From NCBI RefSeq assembly GCF_030373265.1, contig NZ_JAUCZC010000011.1, positions 48,764-112,763 on the forward strand: a stretch of DNA of 64,000 bases, written 5' to 3'. A model generated the notes under the pieces. That model was not told the origin of the DNA. It did not search any database and saw nothing but the letters and a program-made list of their open reading frames with translations. Source of the DNA: Blastomonas sp. (GTDB lineage Bacteria > Pseudomonadota > Alphaproteobacteria > Sphingomonadales > Sphingomonadaceae). The first letter of the stretch is position 1. Every line of letters begins with the position of its first letter. Of the stretch, positions 35,395 through 44,765 are shown piece by piece. Made by a program: the position numbers and the translations under genes.

Positions 35395-35425
35395 GCCGGG
35401 GCTGCTGAGGCGGCTCCGGCTTTTT
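35395..35425 (+). terminator. Terminator-like hairpin in the pstS leader
   Basis: GCCGGGGC (35395-35402) pairs with GCTCCGGC (35413-35420, one G-U pair) and is followed by TTTTT. It ends 15 bases before the pstS start codon and lies downstream of the Pho box. A further stem, CCCTTCCA/TGGAAGGG (35330-35337 and 35362-35369), is upstream. It may act as an attenuator, as an SD-proximal structure, or as the end of phoR readthrough transcripts. Confidence 0.6.
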
Positions 35426-35439
35426 GAGAGGTTGGGGTT

Positions 35440-36489
35440 TTGATCAGGAAGCTCGCTTTTGCCTGCCTTCCAGCTTTGCTGCTGGCGGGGTGTCAGGACC
35501 CGGCGTCGACCAACCAGGGCAGCAGCCGGAGCGAAATTCGCATCGTCGGCTCGTCCACCGTGTTCCCCTTCGCCAAGAAGGTGGCCGAAGAGTTCGTCAA
35601 CTTCGATCCGGAACGGCGCTCGCCGATCCTCGAGTCGACCGGAACCGGCGGCGGGGTCGAACTGTTCTGCTCGGGGGTCGGTGCCAACACGCCCGACATC
35701 GTCAACGCATCGCGCCGCATCAAGAAGAGCGAGTTCGAACGCTGCCTCGCCAATGGCGTGGATGACGTGATCGAGATCATCATCGGTTTCGACGGCATCG
35801 CCCTGGCCCAGTCGAAAAACGGCCCCAAGATCAGCCTGACGGTGGACGAGTTCTACACCGCTCTGGCCGCCCAGCCGTTCGGCAAGGGTCCCAACAGGGC
35901 GATCCGCTGGCCGGACATCAATCCGGCGCTTCCCGACACCCGAATCAACATCTTCGGCCCGCCTTCGACGTCGGGCACGCGCGATGCGCTCGAAGAGATT
36001 ATCATGGAAAAGGGCTGCAAGTCCGATCCGGCGGTCGCGGCGCTGTCTGACAGCGACAAGGAACGGTTCGAGGAAGTGTGCCATTCGGTGCGCACCGACC
36101 AGGCCTATACCGATACCGGCGAGAACGATAACCTGATCGTCCAGAAGCTCTCGACCAACCCCGACGCCGTCGGCATTTTCAGCTACAGCTATCTTGCCGA
36201 CAATGCCGATACCGTGCGCGGCGTGCCGATCAATGGAGTCGAGCCCACATATGCCACGATTGAAAGTGGCGAGTATCCCGGTGCCCGCACGCTCTACATT
36301 TACGTCAAGCAGAAGCATGTCGACGTCATCCCGGGTCTGCGCGAGTATCTCGCGGAGTTCATGCGCGGCGGCGAGCATGACGGCTATCTCACGCGGATCG
36401 GCTTGATCGCCGCACCGGACAAGATGCGCAGCGAGATGCTGGGACGGATCAAGACGCTGTCCACGCTCGACGGCGCGGCGCTGAAATAG
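35440..36489 (+). CDS. pstS: Phosphate ABC transporter substrate-binding protein
   Basis: A 349-residue periplasmic phosphate-binding lipoprotein. The signal peptide ends in lipobox LAGC. The phosphate-binding loop GSSTVFPF and the later GPPSTSGTRDAL are PstS signatures. The start is a TTG at 35440, supported by GAGAGG upstream and by the fit of the signal peptide; no ATG exists nearby. It is the first gene of pstSCAB-phoU-phoB, 9 bases before pstC. Confidence 0.94.
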   Translation: MIRKLAFACLPALLLAGCQDPASTNQGSSRSEIRIVGSSTVFPFAKKVAEEFVNFDPERRSPILESTGTGGGVELFCSGVGANTPDIVNASRRIKKSEFERCLANGVDDVIEIIIGFDGIALAQSKNGPKISLTVDEFYTALAAQPFGKGPNRAIRWPDINPALPDTRINIFGPPSTSGTRDALEEIIMEKGCKSDPAVAALSDSDKERFEEVCHSVRTDQAYTDTGENDNLIVQKLSTNPDAVGIFSYSYLADNADTVRGVPINGVEPTYATIESGEYPGARTLYIYVKQKHVDVIPGLREYLAEFMRGGEHDGYLTRIGLIAAPDKMRSEMLGRIKTLSTLDGAALK

Positions 36490-36498
36490 GCCAGAGCC

Positions 36499-37875
36499 AT
36501 GACCAGCACAGCCATATTGTTTCTGATCGCCGGGCTTGGCCTGATCACCTGGGTGTTCGCGCGCGCCCGCGCCGGACGGTTTATCCAGTCGGGTGCAGCC
36601 AGCGTCCATTCGCTGCCCAGCTATCACGGCTGGTACGCCGCGATGTGGGCGGTGGTGCCCGCCATCCTGTTCCTGCTGGTATGGAGCTCGGTCGCGCCGG
36701 CGCTGGGCAGCTTCGCGGTGCTGGAAAGCCCGCTGGCAGCCGACCTGCCCGCCGACCCGTTTGCGCGTGCGGCGATCCTGTCGGAGGCCCGAGAGCTGTC
36801 GCGCAATGCCGACCTCAAGGTCTTCAACGATGCTGCGGTCCAGCTTGCGCCGCTCTATGCCGATGCGGACCGCCGGTACATGCTGATCGGCGCACTGGCG
36901 GCGTTCCTGCTGTGCTTTGCCGGCGGCGCCTATGCCTTCACCCGCATCCGTCCCGATTTCCGCGCCCGCACCCAGGTCGAACGTACGGTGATGCTGGCGC
37001 TGCTGCTGGCCTCGCTGATCGCGATCCTCGCGACGCTGGGCATCGTCGCTTCGTTGATTTTCGAGACGATCCGCTTCTTCCAGCTCGTCTCGCCGTTCGA
37101 ATTCCTGTTCGGGCTCAACTGGAACCCGTCCGACAAGGTGGTCGATGGCCAGGCAACCGGCTTTGGCGCGGTGCCGTTGTTCTGGGGCACCGTGTTCATC
37201 GGCGCGATCATCGCGATGATCGTCGCAATTCCGCTTGGGCTGATGAGCGCGGTCTATCTTACCCAATATGCCAGCGCCAATGTGCGCAAGTGGATGAAGC
37301 CGATCCTCGAGATTCTCGCGGGCGTGCCCACCGTGGTCTATGGCTATTTCGCCGCACTCACCGTGGCGCCGGCGCTGCGCAACTTTGCGGTGATGATCGG
37401 CATCAGCGATGCCTCGTCCGAATCGGCGCTGGCTGCAGGTCTTGTCATGGGCGTGATGATCATCCCGTTCGTGTCCTCGATGGCCGATGACAGCATCGCC
37501 GCGGTCCCCGGCAGCATGCGCGACGGTTCGCTGGCGATGGGGGCGACCAAGAGCGAGACGATCAAGCAGGTGCTGATCCCTGCAGCGCTCCCCGGCGTAG
37601 TCGGGGGCGTGCTGCTCGCGGTCAGCCGCGCGATCGGCGAGACCATGATCGTGGTGATGGCTGCTGGCCTTGCCGCCAACCTCACCGCCAACCCGTTCGC
37701 CAGCGTCACCACGGTGACCACCCAGATCGTCCAGCTACTCACCGGCGACACCGATTTCAACAGCCCGATGACGCTCGCCGCCTTCGCGCTCGGTCTCACG
37801 CTGTTCATCGTCACGCTGCTGCTCAACATCGTCGCGCTGCAGATCGTCAAAAGATATCGGGAAGCGTATGACTGA
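36499..37875 (+). CDS. pstC: Phosphate ABC transporter permease PstC
   Basis: A 458-residue inner-membrane permease. The N-terminal third carries extra membrane spans and a periplasmic segment, making the protein longer than E. coli PstC (319). The MetI-like permease core runs from about residue 220, with PLGLMSAVYLTQY and the ABC-interacting EAA-like loop around MRDGSLAMGATKSETI. The stop overlaps the pstA start by 8 bases. Confidence 0.93.
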   Translation: MTSTAILFLIAGLGLITWVFARARAGRFIQSGAASVHSLPSYHGWYAAMWAVVPAILFLLVWSSVAPALGSFAVLESPLAADLPADPFARAAILSEARELSRNADLKVFNDAAVQLAPLYADADRRYMLIGALAAFLLCFAGGAYAFTRIRPDFRARTQVERTVMLALLLASLIAILATLGIVASLIFETIRFFQLVSPFEFLFGLNWNPSDKVVDGQATGFGAVPLFWGTVFIGAIIAMIVAIPLGLMSAVYLTQYASANVRKWMKPILEILAGVPTVVYGYFAALTVAPALRNFAVMIGISDASSESALAAGLVMGVMIIPFVSSMADDSIAAVPGSMRDGSLAMGATKSETIKQVLIPAALPGVVGGVLLAVSRAIGETMIVVMAAGLAANLTANPFASVTTVTTQIVQLLTGDTDFNSPMTLAAFALGLTLFIVTLLLNIVALQIVKRYREAYD

Positions 37876-39163
37876 GACCGTCTCCATGCCCGCAAACCTG
37901 CCTGCCCCCGCCTCCGGCGCGCGCAAGACCGACTGGATGGGCCAGACGATGCAAAAGCGCATCGCCTCGCGCTATGCTGCCGAACGGCGCTTCAAGTTCA
38001 TGGGGCTAGCAGCTGTCGTGCTGTCGTCGCTGTTCCTGGCGTTCCTGCTGTTCGTGATGGTCGGCAACGGCGCCAAGGGGTTCATCACCACCGAGGCGAC
38101 GCTGACCGTCGACATGCCCGCAGCCACCGGCAGCATCTCTGCCGAGCAACTCACCGGCCCGCGCCTGTCGGCGACGATCGCGTCGATCGATGTGCGGCGG
38201 ATCTACGACAACGCCGTGCAGGCGCAGTATGGCAAGGATGGCAGCCGCTTTTTCGCGTCGACCGCCTGGACCGCGCTGCGCGCCCAGTTGACCGAAAATC
38301 CCGACCTGATCCTGGGCAAGGCGAAATTCTGGCTGCCGACATCGAGCGACATCGATCGCGCCGCCAAGGATACGTCCACGCCCGAGGCCGAGGCCGACTA
38401 TGCGCAGCTGCGCCAGGCGGGCGAAGTGCGCCAGACGCTGAACTGGAACTTCCTCACCGGCTCGGACGGCACAGATCCGGCGCAGGTCGGCATCTGGGGC
38501 TCGCTCAAGGGCTCGCTGATCACCATGGTGGTGACCTTGTTCCTGGCCTTTCCGGTCGGCGTGCTGGCGGCGGTCTATCTTGAGGAATACGCCGCCAAGA
38601 ACCGCCTGACCGACCTGATCGAGGTGTCGATCAACAACCTGGCGGCGGTGCCCTCGATCATCTTCGGCCTGCTGGGCCTCGCGGTGTTCCTGCAGTTTTT
38701 CGCAATGCCGCGCTCGGCCGCGATCGTCGGCGGCCTGACGCTGGCGCTGATGACCATGCCGGTGATCGTGATCGCCTCGCGCAACGCGATCAAGGCGGTG
38801 CCGCCGTCGATCCGCGAAGCCGCGATGGGGGTGGGCGCCAGCCCGATCCAGGTCGTCTTCCACCATGTGCTGCCTTTGGCGATCCCCGGCATCATGACCG
38901 GTACCATCATCGGCATGGCGCGGGCGCTGGGCGAAACCGCGCCGCTGCTGATGATCGGCATGCGCGCCTTCACCACCACCCCGCCCGATGGCTTCACCGA
39001 TCCCGCCACCGTGCTGCCAGTGCAGATCTTCCTGTGGTCGGATGAGGTCAATCGCGGCTTTGTCGAAAAGACATCCGCCGCGATCATCGTCCTGCTCGTC
39101 TTCCTGCTCACCATGAACGCGGTCGCGGTTTATCTGCGCAACCGGTTTGAAACGCGATGGTAA
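37868..39163 (+). CDS. pstA: Phosphate ABC transporter permease PstA
   Basis: A 431-residue permease, longer than E. coli PstA (296) owing to an N-terminal cytoplasmic lead, one span at about residues 45-65, and a periplasmic insertion of about 120 residues. The permease core starts near [20 protein letters not shown] and contains the ATPase-contact loop [17 protein letters not shown]. The start overlaps pstC and the end overlaps the first codons of pstB, consistent with coupled translation. Confidence 0.93.
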   Translation: MTETVSMPANLPAPASGARKTDWMGQTMQKRIASRYAAERRFKFMGLAAVVLSSLFLAFLLFVMVGNGAKGFITTEATLTVDMPAATGSISAEQLTGPRLSATIASIDVRRIYDNAVQAQYGKDGSRFFASTAWTALRAQLTENPDLILGKAKFWLPTSSDIDRAAKDTSTPEAEADYAQLRQAGEVRQTLNWNFLTGSDGTDPAQVGIWGSLKGSLITMVVTLFLAFPVGVLAAVYLEEYAAKNRLTDLIEVSINNLAAVPSIIFGLLGLAVFLQFFAMPRSAAIVGGLTLALMTMPVIVIASRNAIKAVPPSIREAAMGVGASPIQVVFHHVLPLAIPGIMTGTIIGMARALGETAPLLMIGMRAFTTTPPDGFTDPATVLPVQIFLWSDEVNRGFVEKTSAAIIVLLVFLLTMNAVAVYLRNRFETRW

Positions 39164-39945
39164 CGAAATCCATGACCGAAACTGTTTCTGCCCCCAAGAT
39201 GTCGGCTCACGACGTGAAGGTGTTCTACGGCGACAAGCAGGCGATCAAGGGCGTGTCGATCGACATCGACATGGACAATGTCGTCGCGTTCATCGGCCCC
39301 TCGGGCTGCGGCAAGTCGACCTTCCTGCGTACGCTGAACCGCATGAACGACACGATCCCCACCGCGCGTGTCGAGGGCGACATCACGCTGGATGGCGAGA
39401 ACATCTATTCCAGCAAGATGGATGTGGTGCAGCTTCGCGCCCGTGTCGGGATGGTCTTCCAGAAGCCCAACCCCTTCCCCAAGTCGATCTATGACAATGT
39501 CGCCTACGGCCCGCGCATCCATGGCCTGGCCCCCAACAAGGCGGAGCTCGACCAGATCGTCGAGAACTCGCTGGTGCGCGCAGGCCTGTGGAACGAGGTC
39601 AAGGACCGGCTGAGCGAGAGCGGTACCGCGCTGTCGGGTGGCCAGCAGCAGCGGCTGTGCATCGCGCGCGCTATCGCGGTCGATCCCGAGGTGATCCTGA
39701 TGGACGAGCCCTGCTCGGCGCTCGACCCGATCGCCACCGCCAAGATCGAGGAACTGATCCACGAACTGCGCGGCCGCTATGCGATCGTCATCGTCACCCA
39801 CAACATGCAGCAGGCTGCGCGCGTCTCGCAGAAGACCGCTTTTTTCCATCTTGGGACCATGGTGGAATATGGCGACACCTCCGACATCTTCACCAATCCG
39901 CGCGAAGAGCGGACTCGTGACTACATTACCGGCCGATATGGCTGA
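39157..39945 (+). CDS. pstB: Phosphate ABC transporter ATP-binding protein
   Basis: A 262-residue ABC ATPase driving phosphate uptake. Walker A is GPSGCGKST, the Q-loop is [10 protein letters not shown], the signature is LSGGQQQR, and Walker B is [13 protein letters not shown], followed by the H-loop [11 protein letters not shown]. The ATG at 39157 overlaps the pstA 3' end by 7 bases; an internal ATG at 39172 would give MTETVSAPK and is also possible. Confidence 0.95.
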   Translation: MVTKSMTETVSAPKMSAHDVKVFYGDKQAIKGVSIDIDMDNVVAFIGPSGCGKSTFLRTLNRMNDTIPTARVEGDITLDGENIYSSKMDVVQLRARVGMVFQKPNPFPKSIYDNVAYGPRIHGLAPNKAELDQIVENSLVRAGLWNEVKDRLSESGTALSGGQQQRLCIARAIAVDPEVILMDEPCSALDPIATAKIEELIHELRGRYAIVIVTHNMQQAARVSQKTAFFHLGTMVEYGDTSDIFTNPREERTRDYITGRYG

Positions 39946-40029
39946 TCGCGCACATAGTTCAGCGACAACGACCGCCTTTCCGGGTTATCCTGATCCCGAC
40001 AAGGCCGTCGCCGACATGATTTGGAAACC

Positions 40030-40758
40030 ATGATGAATCACAGCCAGAACGAACACACGCTCAAAGCCTTTGATGGCGACCTGATCACCCTGCGCGGGCT
40101 GATCGCCGAAATCGGCGGCCGCGCCGAAAAGGCGGTCGAGGGCGCGATGACCGCGCTCGCCACCAACGATCTCGATCTGGCGCGCCAGGTGGTCGAGGGC
40201 GACAAGCGCATCGACGCGCTCGAAGAGCAGATCGACCGCATGGTCATCCAGACCATCGCGCTGCGTGCGCCGATGGCCGATGACCTGCGCGAGCTGGTCG
40301 CTGCGCTCAAGATTTCAGGCGTCGTCGAGCGGATCGGCGATTATGCCAAGAATATCGCCAAGCGCGTCGCGCTGATCGATGCAGACCAGCATATCGAGGC
40401 CGCACGGCTGCTGCCCGCGATGGCCGATGCCACCCGCCAGCTCGTCGATGATGCCTTCACTGCCTTTGCCCGGCGCGACGCGGACCTCGCGGTCGCGGTC
40501 TGCGCGCAGGACAAGACGGTCGACGATTTCTACAACAGCATCTTCCGCGCGCTGATCGCGCACATGATCGAAAACCCCGAGCATGTCGGCGCGGGCACGC
40601 ATCTGCTGTTCATTGCCAAGAACCTGGAGCGGATCGGCGATCATGCCACCAACGTCTCGGAAATGGTCTATTTCGCAGTGACCGGCCAATCGATGAACGA
40701 ACGCGAGCGCGGCGACGACGCGCTGGCACCCGATACCGACCGGTCGGGAGCTTCCTGA
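40030..40758 (+). CDS. phoU: Phosphate signalling protein PhoU
   Basis: A 242-residue all-helical protein with two PhoU repeats, each with the metal-binding pattern (ALKISGVVERIGDYAKNIAK at about 95-114 and IAKNLERIGDHATNVSEM at about 200-217). It links PstB and PhoR so that phosphate uptake silences the Pho response. The ATG at 40030 follows GGAA; a second ATG comes immediately after. It lies between pstB and phoB. Confidence 0.93.
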   Translation: MMNHSQNEHTLKAFDGDLITLRGLIAEIGGRAEKAVEGAMTALATNDLDLARQVVEGDKRIDALEEQIDRMVIQTIALRAPMADDLRELVAALKISGVVERIGDYAKNIAKRVALIDADQHIEAARLLPAMADATRQLVDDAFTAFARRDADLAVAVCAQDKTVDDFYNSIFRALIAHMIENPEHVGAGTHLLFIAKNLERIGDHATNVSEMVYFAVTGQSMNERERGDDALAPDTDRSGAS

Positions 40759-40790
40759 CCGGCCTTTTCGCACAAGAAAGCACGAAGACG

Positions 40791-41486
40791 ATGACAACAC
40801 CCCATCTGCTGCTGGTTGAAGACGACATGGCACTGGCAGAGCTTGTCTCCTGGCACTTCGACAAACAGGGCTTTCGTGTCAGCCAGACCGCCGATGGCGA
40901 AGAAGCGATGCTGATCGCGCGCGAGGAGCGGCCCGATATCGTGCTGCTCGACTGGATGATCGAAAATCTTTCAGGGATAGAGGTCTGCCGCCGCCTGCGC
41001 CGCGACAACGACACATCGAACATCCCGATCATCATGATGTCGGCGCGCGGCGAAGAGGAAGACCGGGTGCGCGGGCTCGACATCGGCGCGGACGATTATG
41101 TCACCAAGCCGTTCTCCCCGCGCGAACTGATCGCCCGCGTCAACGCGGTGCTGCGCCGCGTGCGTCCGGCCTTGGCGGGCGAGGCCCTGAGCTTTGCCGA
41201 TATCGAGATGGACACCGTGGGCTACAAGGTGAAGCGCTCGGGACAGACCATCCCGCTGGGCCCTACCGAATTTCGCCTGCTGCGCCATTTCCTCGAGCAT
41301 CCCGGTTGGGTGTTCTCGCGCGAGCGGCTGCTCGACAGCGTCTGGGGCCACGACAGCGATATCGAGATTCGCACCGTCGACGTCCATATCCGGCGGCTGC
41401 GCAAGGCGCTGAACGCGCATGGCCAGCCCGATATCATCCGCACGGTGCGGTCTGCCGGCTACGCGCTGGACAGCGAACTGGCCTGA
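40791..41486 (+). CDS. phoB: Phosphate regulon response regulator
   Basis: A 231-residue OmpR-type regulator. The receiver domain has acidic residues in LLLVEDDM, the phosphorylated Asp54 in VLLDWM, and Lys in YVTKPFSPREL. The C-terminal winged helix includes LGPTEFRLLRHFLEHPG and VDVHIRRLRKAL. It should bind the triple repeat before pstS once phosphorylated by PhoR. It is the last gene of the operon, 32 bases after phoU. Confidence 0.95.
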   Translation: MTTPHLLLVEDDMALAELVSWHFDKQGFRVSQTADGEEAMLIAREERPDIVLLDWMIENLSGIEVCRRLRRDNDTSNIPIIMMSARGEEEDRVRGLDIGADDYVTKPFSPRELIARVNAVLRRVRPALAGEALSFADIEMDTVGYKVKRSGQTIPLGPTEFRLLRHFLEHPGWVFSRERLLDSVWGHDSDIEIRTVDVHIRRLRKALNAHGQPDIIRTVRSAGYALDSELA

Positions 41487-41536
41487 TCGCCGTAACGTCA
41501 GCGCGGCTTTACGCGAACGTCAATCGGGGCGGGGGG

Positions 41537-41556
41537 CGCTTGGTGCTTGCCAAGCG
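41537..41556. terminator. Hairpin after phoB
   Basis: CGCTTGG and CCAAGCG pair around a 6-base loop (TGCTTG), 50 bases after the phoB stop. No T-run follows, so termination is uncertain. Confidence 0.35.
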
Positions 41557-41637
41557 GCGCAACATGGCTAAAACCCGCGCCATTCCGCGCGCATTTGCCG
41601 CGCCCCGTGTAAAACCATGCCCGAAAGGATGCATCTC

Positions 41638-42534
41638 ATGACCATCAGTTTCAAAGACCGCGTTGCCATCGTTACCGGTGCAGGCGGCGGCCTCGGTCGC
41701 GCTTATGCGCTCGATCTTGCCGCACGCGGCGCCAAGGTTGTCGTCAACGATCTCGGCGGATCGCGCGACGGCACCGGCACCTCCGATGCTGCCGCGCAGG
41801 TGGTCGATGAGATCAAGGCGGCTGGCGGCGAGGCCATGGCCAATGGCGGTTCGGTCACCGAATACGAGCAGATGGTCGAGATGGTCGCCAAGACCAAGGA
41901 AGCCTGGGGCGGTGTCCACGTTCTGATCAACAACGCCGGCATCCTGCGCGACAAGAGCTTCGCCAAGATGGAGCCCGCCGATTTCGATCTGGTGGTCAAG
42001 GTCCACCTGCTCGGCTCGGCCAACTGCACCAAGGCGGTGTGGGAAACGATGCGCGAGCAGAATTATGGCCGCATCCTGATGACCGCCTCGTCAACCGGCC
42101 TGTACGGCAACTTCGGCCAGGCCAATTATGGCGCGGCCAAGCTCGGCCTCGCCGGCCTCACCAAGACGCTGTATCTGGAAGGCGCGAAGAACAACATCAA
42201 GGTCAACACGCTGGCGCCGGTTGCCGGCACGCGCATGACCGAAGACATCTTCCCGCCTGAAGCGTTCGCAGCCTTCAAGCCCGAGAACGTCGTGCCTGCC
42301 GCGGTCTATCTGGTGTCCGAAGATGCGCCGACCAACATGATCATCGGTGCAGGCGCTGGCGCATTCCACGCGGCCTATGTCACGATGACACAGGGTGCAG
42401 CTTTGCCCGAGGGCGAGCGTACCGCAGAAGGCGTCGCGCGGATCTTCGACAAGATCACCGACCGCACCGGCGAGACCGTGCCGCAGTCGGGCAGCGAACA
42501 GGCGATGACGATCATGCGCCTGCTGCAGGGCTGA
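41638..42534 (+). CDS. SDR-family oxidoreductase (type 4 17-beta-HSD / multifunctional-enzyme-like)
   Basis: A 298-residue NAD(P)-dependent dehydrogenase/reductase. The cofactor loop is TGAGGGLGRAYA, NNAGILRD follows, and the active-site Tyr-Lys is in YGAAKLGLAG. GGSRDGTG after the second strand and the extended C-terminus resemble the 3-hydroxyacyl-CoA dehydrogenase part of peroxisomal-type multifunctional enzymes. The ATG at 41638 follows GAAAGGA. The likely role is fatty acid or steroid-type acyl-CoA oxidation, not certain. Confidence 0.82.
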   Translation: MTISFKDRVAIVTGAGGGLGRAYALDLAARGAKVVVNDLGGSRDGTGTSDAAAQVVDEIKAAGGEAMANGGSVTEYEQMVEMVAKTKEAWGGVHVLINNAGILRDKSFAKMEPADFDLVVKVHLLGSANCTKAVWETMREQNYGRILMTASSTGLYGNFGQANYGAAKLGLAGLTKTLYLEGAKNNIKVNTLAPVAGTRMTEDIFPPEAFAAFKPENVVPAAVYLVSEDAPTNMIIGAGAGAFHAAYVTMTQGAALPEGERTAEGVARIFDKITDRTGETVPQSGSEQAMTIMRLLQG

Positions 42535-42547
42535 TCAAAGAGTCCTG

Positions 42548-42638
42548 GTTTCGTCACCCCCGCGCACGCGGGCGTCCCGCTCTGCTGCGACTTCGCGGCG
42601 CTGAAGCGGGATTCCCGCTTACGCGGGAATGACGAGAC
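42548..42638. repeat. Long imperfect inverted repeat (CGTCATTCCCGCG family)
   Basis: The left end GTTTCGTCACCCCCGCG mirrors the right end, whose reverse complement begins GTCTCGTCATTCCCGCG. The arm core CGTCATTCCCGCG..GCGGGAATCCCGCT is shared with the copy at 52082-52163. It lies between the SDR gene and the 3' end of serB. Confidence 0.75.
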
Positions 42639-42702
42639 CAAGGTTCGGGTGTCTAATCCAAAAGGGGTGTGGCAAGGTTCGCCGCACCCCTTTTTGGTTT
42701 GC

Positions 42703-43581
42703 TCAATCCCGCCAGTCGGCGCGCGCGATGCCCAATGCGTGGAGCAGCACCGTCCAGTCGCCATGCGCGATGTGGGCATCTGCGGCCGCGATCGCGGCGG
42801 GCTTGGCGTGATAAGCGATTCCCGTTCCGGCGGCTTTCAGCATCGGAATATCGTTGGCACCATCGCCCAATGCGATCACCTGCCCCGCATCGAGCGCCTG
42901 CCTGTCGATCTGCTCCATCAGGATCTCCGCCTTGCGCGCGGCATCGACGATGGTGCCTTCGAGGTCTCCGGTCATATGGCCATTCTCGATCACCAGCCGG
43001 TTGGCGAACACCGCATCGAAGCCGAGTTCTGCGCCGATGACATCGGCGAACGAATGAAACCCGCCCGAGACCAGCACGCAATCCGCGCCGCGCTGCGAGA
43101 GCGTGCGCACGAGGGTGCGCGCACCGGGCATCGGCTGGATGCGATGGCCCAGGCAGTCCCCGATGACATGCTCGCTCAGTCCCTTGAGCAGGCCGACGCG
43201 TTCGCGCAAGGCTGCCTCGAAATCGAGCTCGCCCTGCATCGCGCGCTCGGTGATGGCCGCGACCTGCGGCTTGACCCCGGCGTAATCGGCCAGCTCGTCG
43301 ATGCACTCATTGGCGATCATCGTGCTGTCCATGTCCGAGATCAGCAGCCTGGGCGCGCGCGCCGCTTCGTCGAGCACCAGCACATCGGCACAAGCACGCA
43401 ACGGCGCCAGCGCGGCGTCGGCGGCCATGCGGTCACCGGCGAAGTGCACCTCACCGACCAGCCCCGGCTCGACCCAATGACTTTGGCCCACCACGAGCCC
43501 TGCCTGGTGCAATCTGTCGGCGGCAGCGTTTAGCTCTCCCGCTGGCAGGGGCTCTGCTGCTATCAGCACGGCTATGGGCAC
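42703..43581 (-). CDS. serB: Phosphoserine phosphatase
   Basis: A 292-residue HAD phosphatase making L-serine from phosphoserine. An N-terminal ACT-like region (about 1-75) precedes the catalytic domain: motif I is [17 protein letters not shown], motif II is [10 protein letters not shown], and motif IV is [12 protein letters not shown]. The start is taken as the GTG at 43581 because GGGAG is at correct spacing; a GTG at 43587 is the alternative. Its 5' end overlaps the divergent miaA start by 8 bases. Confidence 0.93.
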   Translation of the reverse strand: MPIAVLIAAEPLPAGELNAAADRLHQAGLVVGQSHWVEPGLVGEVHFAGDRMAADAALAPLRACADVLVLDEAARAPRLLISDMDSTMIANECIDELADYAGVKPQVAAITERAMQGELDFEAALRERVGLLKGLSEHVIGDCLGHRIQPMPGARTLVRTLSQRGADCVLVSGGFHSFADVIGAELGFDAVFANRLVIENGHMTGDLEGTIVDAARKAEILMEQIDRQALDAGQVIALGDGANDIPMLKAAGTGIAYHAKPAAIAAADAHIAHGDWTVLLHALGIARADWRD

Positions 43582-44533
43582 AATCACTTCTCCCGATAGG
43601 ACCGGAAACACCCGCCCGGCGGTGGCGCTTATTGCCGGACCGACCGCCAGCGGCAAGAGCGGATTGGCGGTCGACTATGCCCGCTGGCTGGAAAGCCGCG
43701 GACAAAAGGCCGTCATCATCAACGCCGACAGCGCGCAGGTCTATGCCGATCTTGCCATCCTCTCGGCCCGACCGGACGAGCCGGAGATGGGCGGTATCCA
43801 GCACCGGCTGTTCGGCTATATCGATGGCGCCGAGGCGTGCTCCGCCGCGCGCTGGGCCGCCGATGCCCGTGCCGAGATCGCCGCCGCGCACGCAGCAGGC
43901 GCGCTGCCGATCCTGGTCGGCGGCACCGGGCTGTATATCCGCACGTTGCTCGACGGCATCGCCCCGATCCCGCCGATCGATCCCGCCATCCGCGAGGCGG
44001 TACGCGCGATGCCGGTGGCGCAGGCGCATTCTGCGCTGGCGATCGAAGATCCGGCAAGCGCAGCGCGGCTGGCGCCTGCCGACACCACCCGGGTTGCGCG
44101 CGCGCTCGAGATCATCCGCTCCACCGGCCAGCCGATCGCGCATTGGCAGGCGCACAAGCTGGGCGGCATCTCCGAGCAGATCACGCTGCATCCGCTGATT
44201 CTGCGCCCCCCGCGTGACTGGCTGCTCGAACGCTGCGACCGGCGATTCGCCACGATGCTGGAGCGCGGCGCGCTGGCCGAGGTGGAAACGCTGCTGACAC
44301 GCCATCTCTCGCCCGATCTGCCGGTGATGCGCGCCATCGGCGTACCCGAGGTTGCCCGCCTTCTGCGTGGTGAAATCGATGCCGGGCAATGCCTGGCCGA
44401 CGGACAACTCGCCACCCGACAATATGCAAAACGCCAATACACCTGGTTCCGCAACCAGCCACCGCCGGACTGGCGTGTCGTCGAGGAACCACTTTCAGAT
44501 AGTTTTATCGCGAATTTTGATATTTTATTCTAA
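43574..44533 (+). CDS. miaA: tRNA dimethylallyltransferase
   Basis: A 319-residue enzyme that prenylates A37 of tRNAs reading UNN codons. The P-loop is [13 protein letters not shown], followed by [12 protein letters not shown] and [15 protein letters not shown], which are family signatures; the swinging C-terminal [13 protein letters not shown] is present. The ATG at 43574 overlaps the serB 5' end on the other strand; a GTG at 43621 is a less likely alternative. An ilvB promoter-like TTGACA lies 10 bases after its stop. Confidence 0.94.
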   Translation: MGTITSPDRTGNTRPAVALIAGPTASGKSGLAVDYARWLESRGQKAVIINADSAQVYADLAILSARPDEPEMGGIQHRLFGYIDGAEACSAARWAADARAEIAAAHAAGALPILVGGTGLYIRTLLDGIAPIPPIDPAIREAVRAMPVAQAHSALAIEDPASAARLAPADTTRVARALEIIRSTGQPIAHWQAHKLGGISEQITLHPLILRPPRDWLLERCDRRFATMLERGALAEVETLLTRHLSPDLPVMRAIGVPEVARLLRGEIDAGQCLADGQLATRQYAKRQYTWFRNQPPPDWRVVEEPLSDSFIANFDILF

Positions 44534-44542
44534 TCTTAGCTG

Positions 44543-44571
44543 TTGACACGGCATATTGTGTCTCATAGACC
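44543..44571 (+). promoter_or_regulatory. Promoter-like sequence upstream of ilvB
   Basis: TTGACA at 44543-44548 is a consensus -35 box. With a 17-base spacer the -10 position reads TAGACC (44566-44571), a weak match. The spacing and location before a 195-base leader support a promoter for ilvBN. Confidence 0.45.
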
Positions 44572-44627
44572 GGCTTGGTCAAGACGTTGCTGCCAGCGTC
44601 TGCCGACACGTCACGGCAAAATTCTCG

Positions 44628-44743
44628 ACCCGGCGCGGCCTGCCTGCGCCGGGTTGATTTTCGCCGGAAGCGTGCTGGCACCAGGTCCGGCAGCTAATGG
44701 TTTTGCAACGTCGGCCCGCTTTGTCTAAGCGGGCCACGGTTTT
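44628..44743 (+). promoter_or_regulatory. Two-hairpin leader of ilvB, possible attenuator
   Basis: The first hairpin pairs ACCCGGCGC with GCGCCGGGT (44628-44654) and is followed by TGATTTT. The second pairs GGCCCGCTT with AAGCGGGCC around TGTCT (44713-44735), followed by ACGGTTTT. The ilvB start is at 44766. Branched-chain amino acid genes are often attenuated, but no classical leader peptide with its own stop and ribosome site is evident. An ATG at 44697 is in frame with ilvB across the second hairpin. Confidence 0.5.
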
Positions 44744-44765
44744 CCTTAAGGATGGGCTGATTGTC

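Noticed and set aside
44575..44694. TTG-initiated frame before the ilvB hairpins as a classical leader peptide
   Set aside because: It has no ribosome site and runs through the first hairpin with few branched-chain codons; too weak to annotate.
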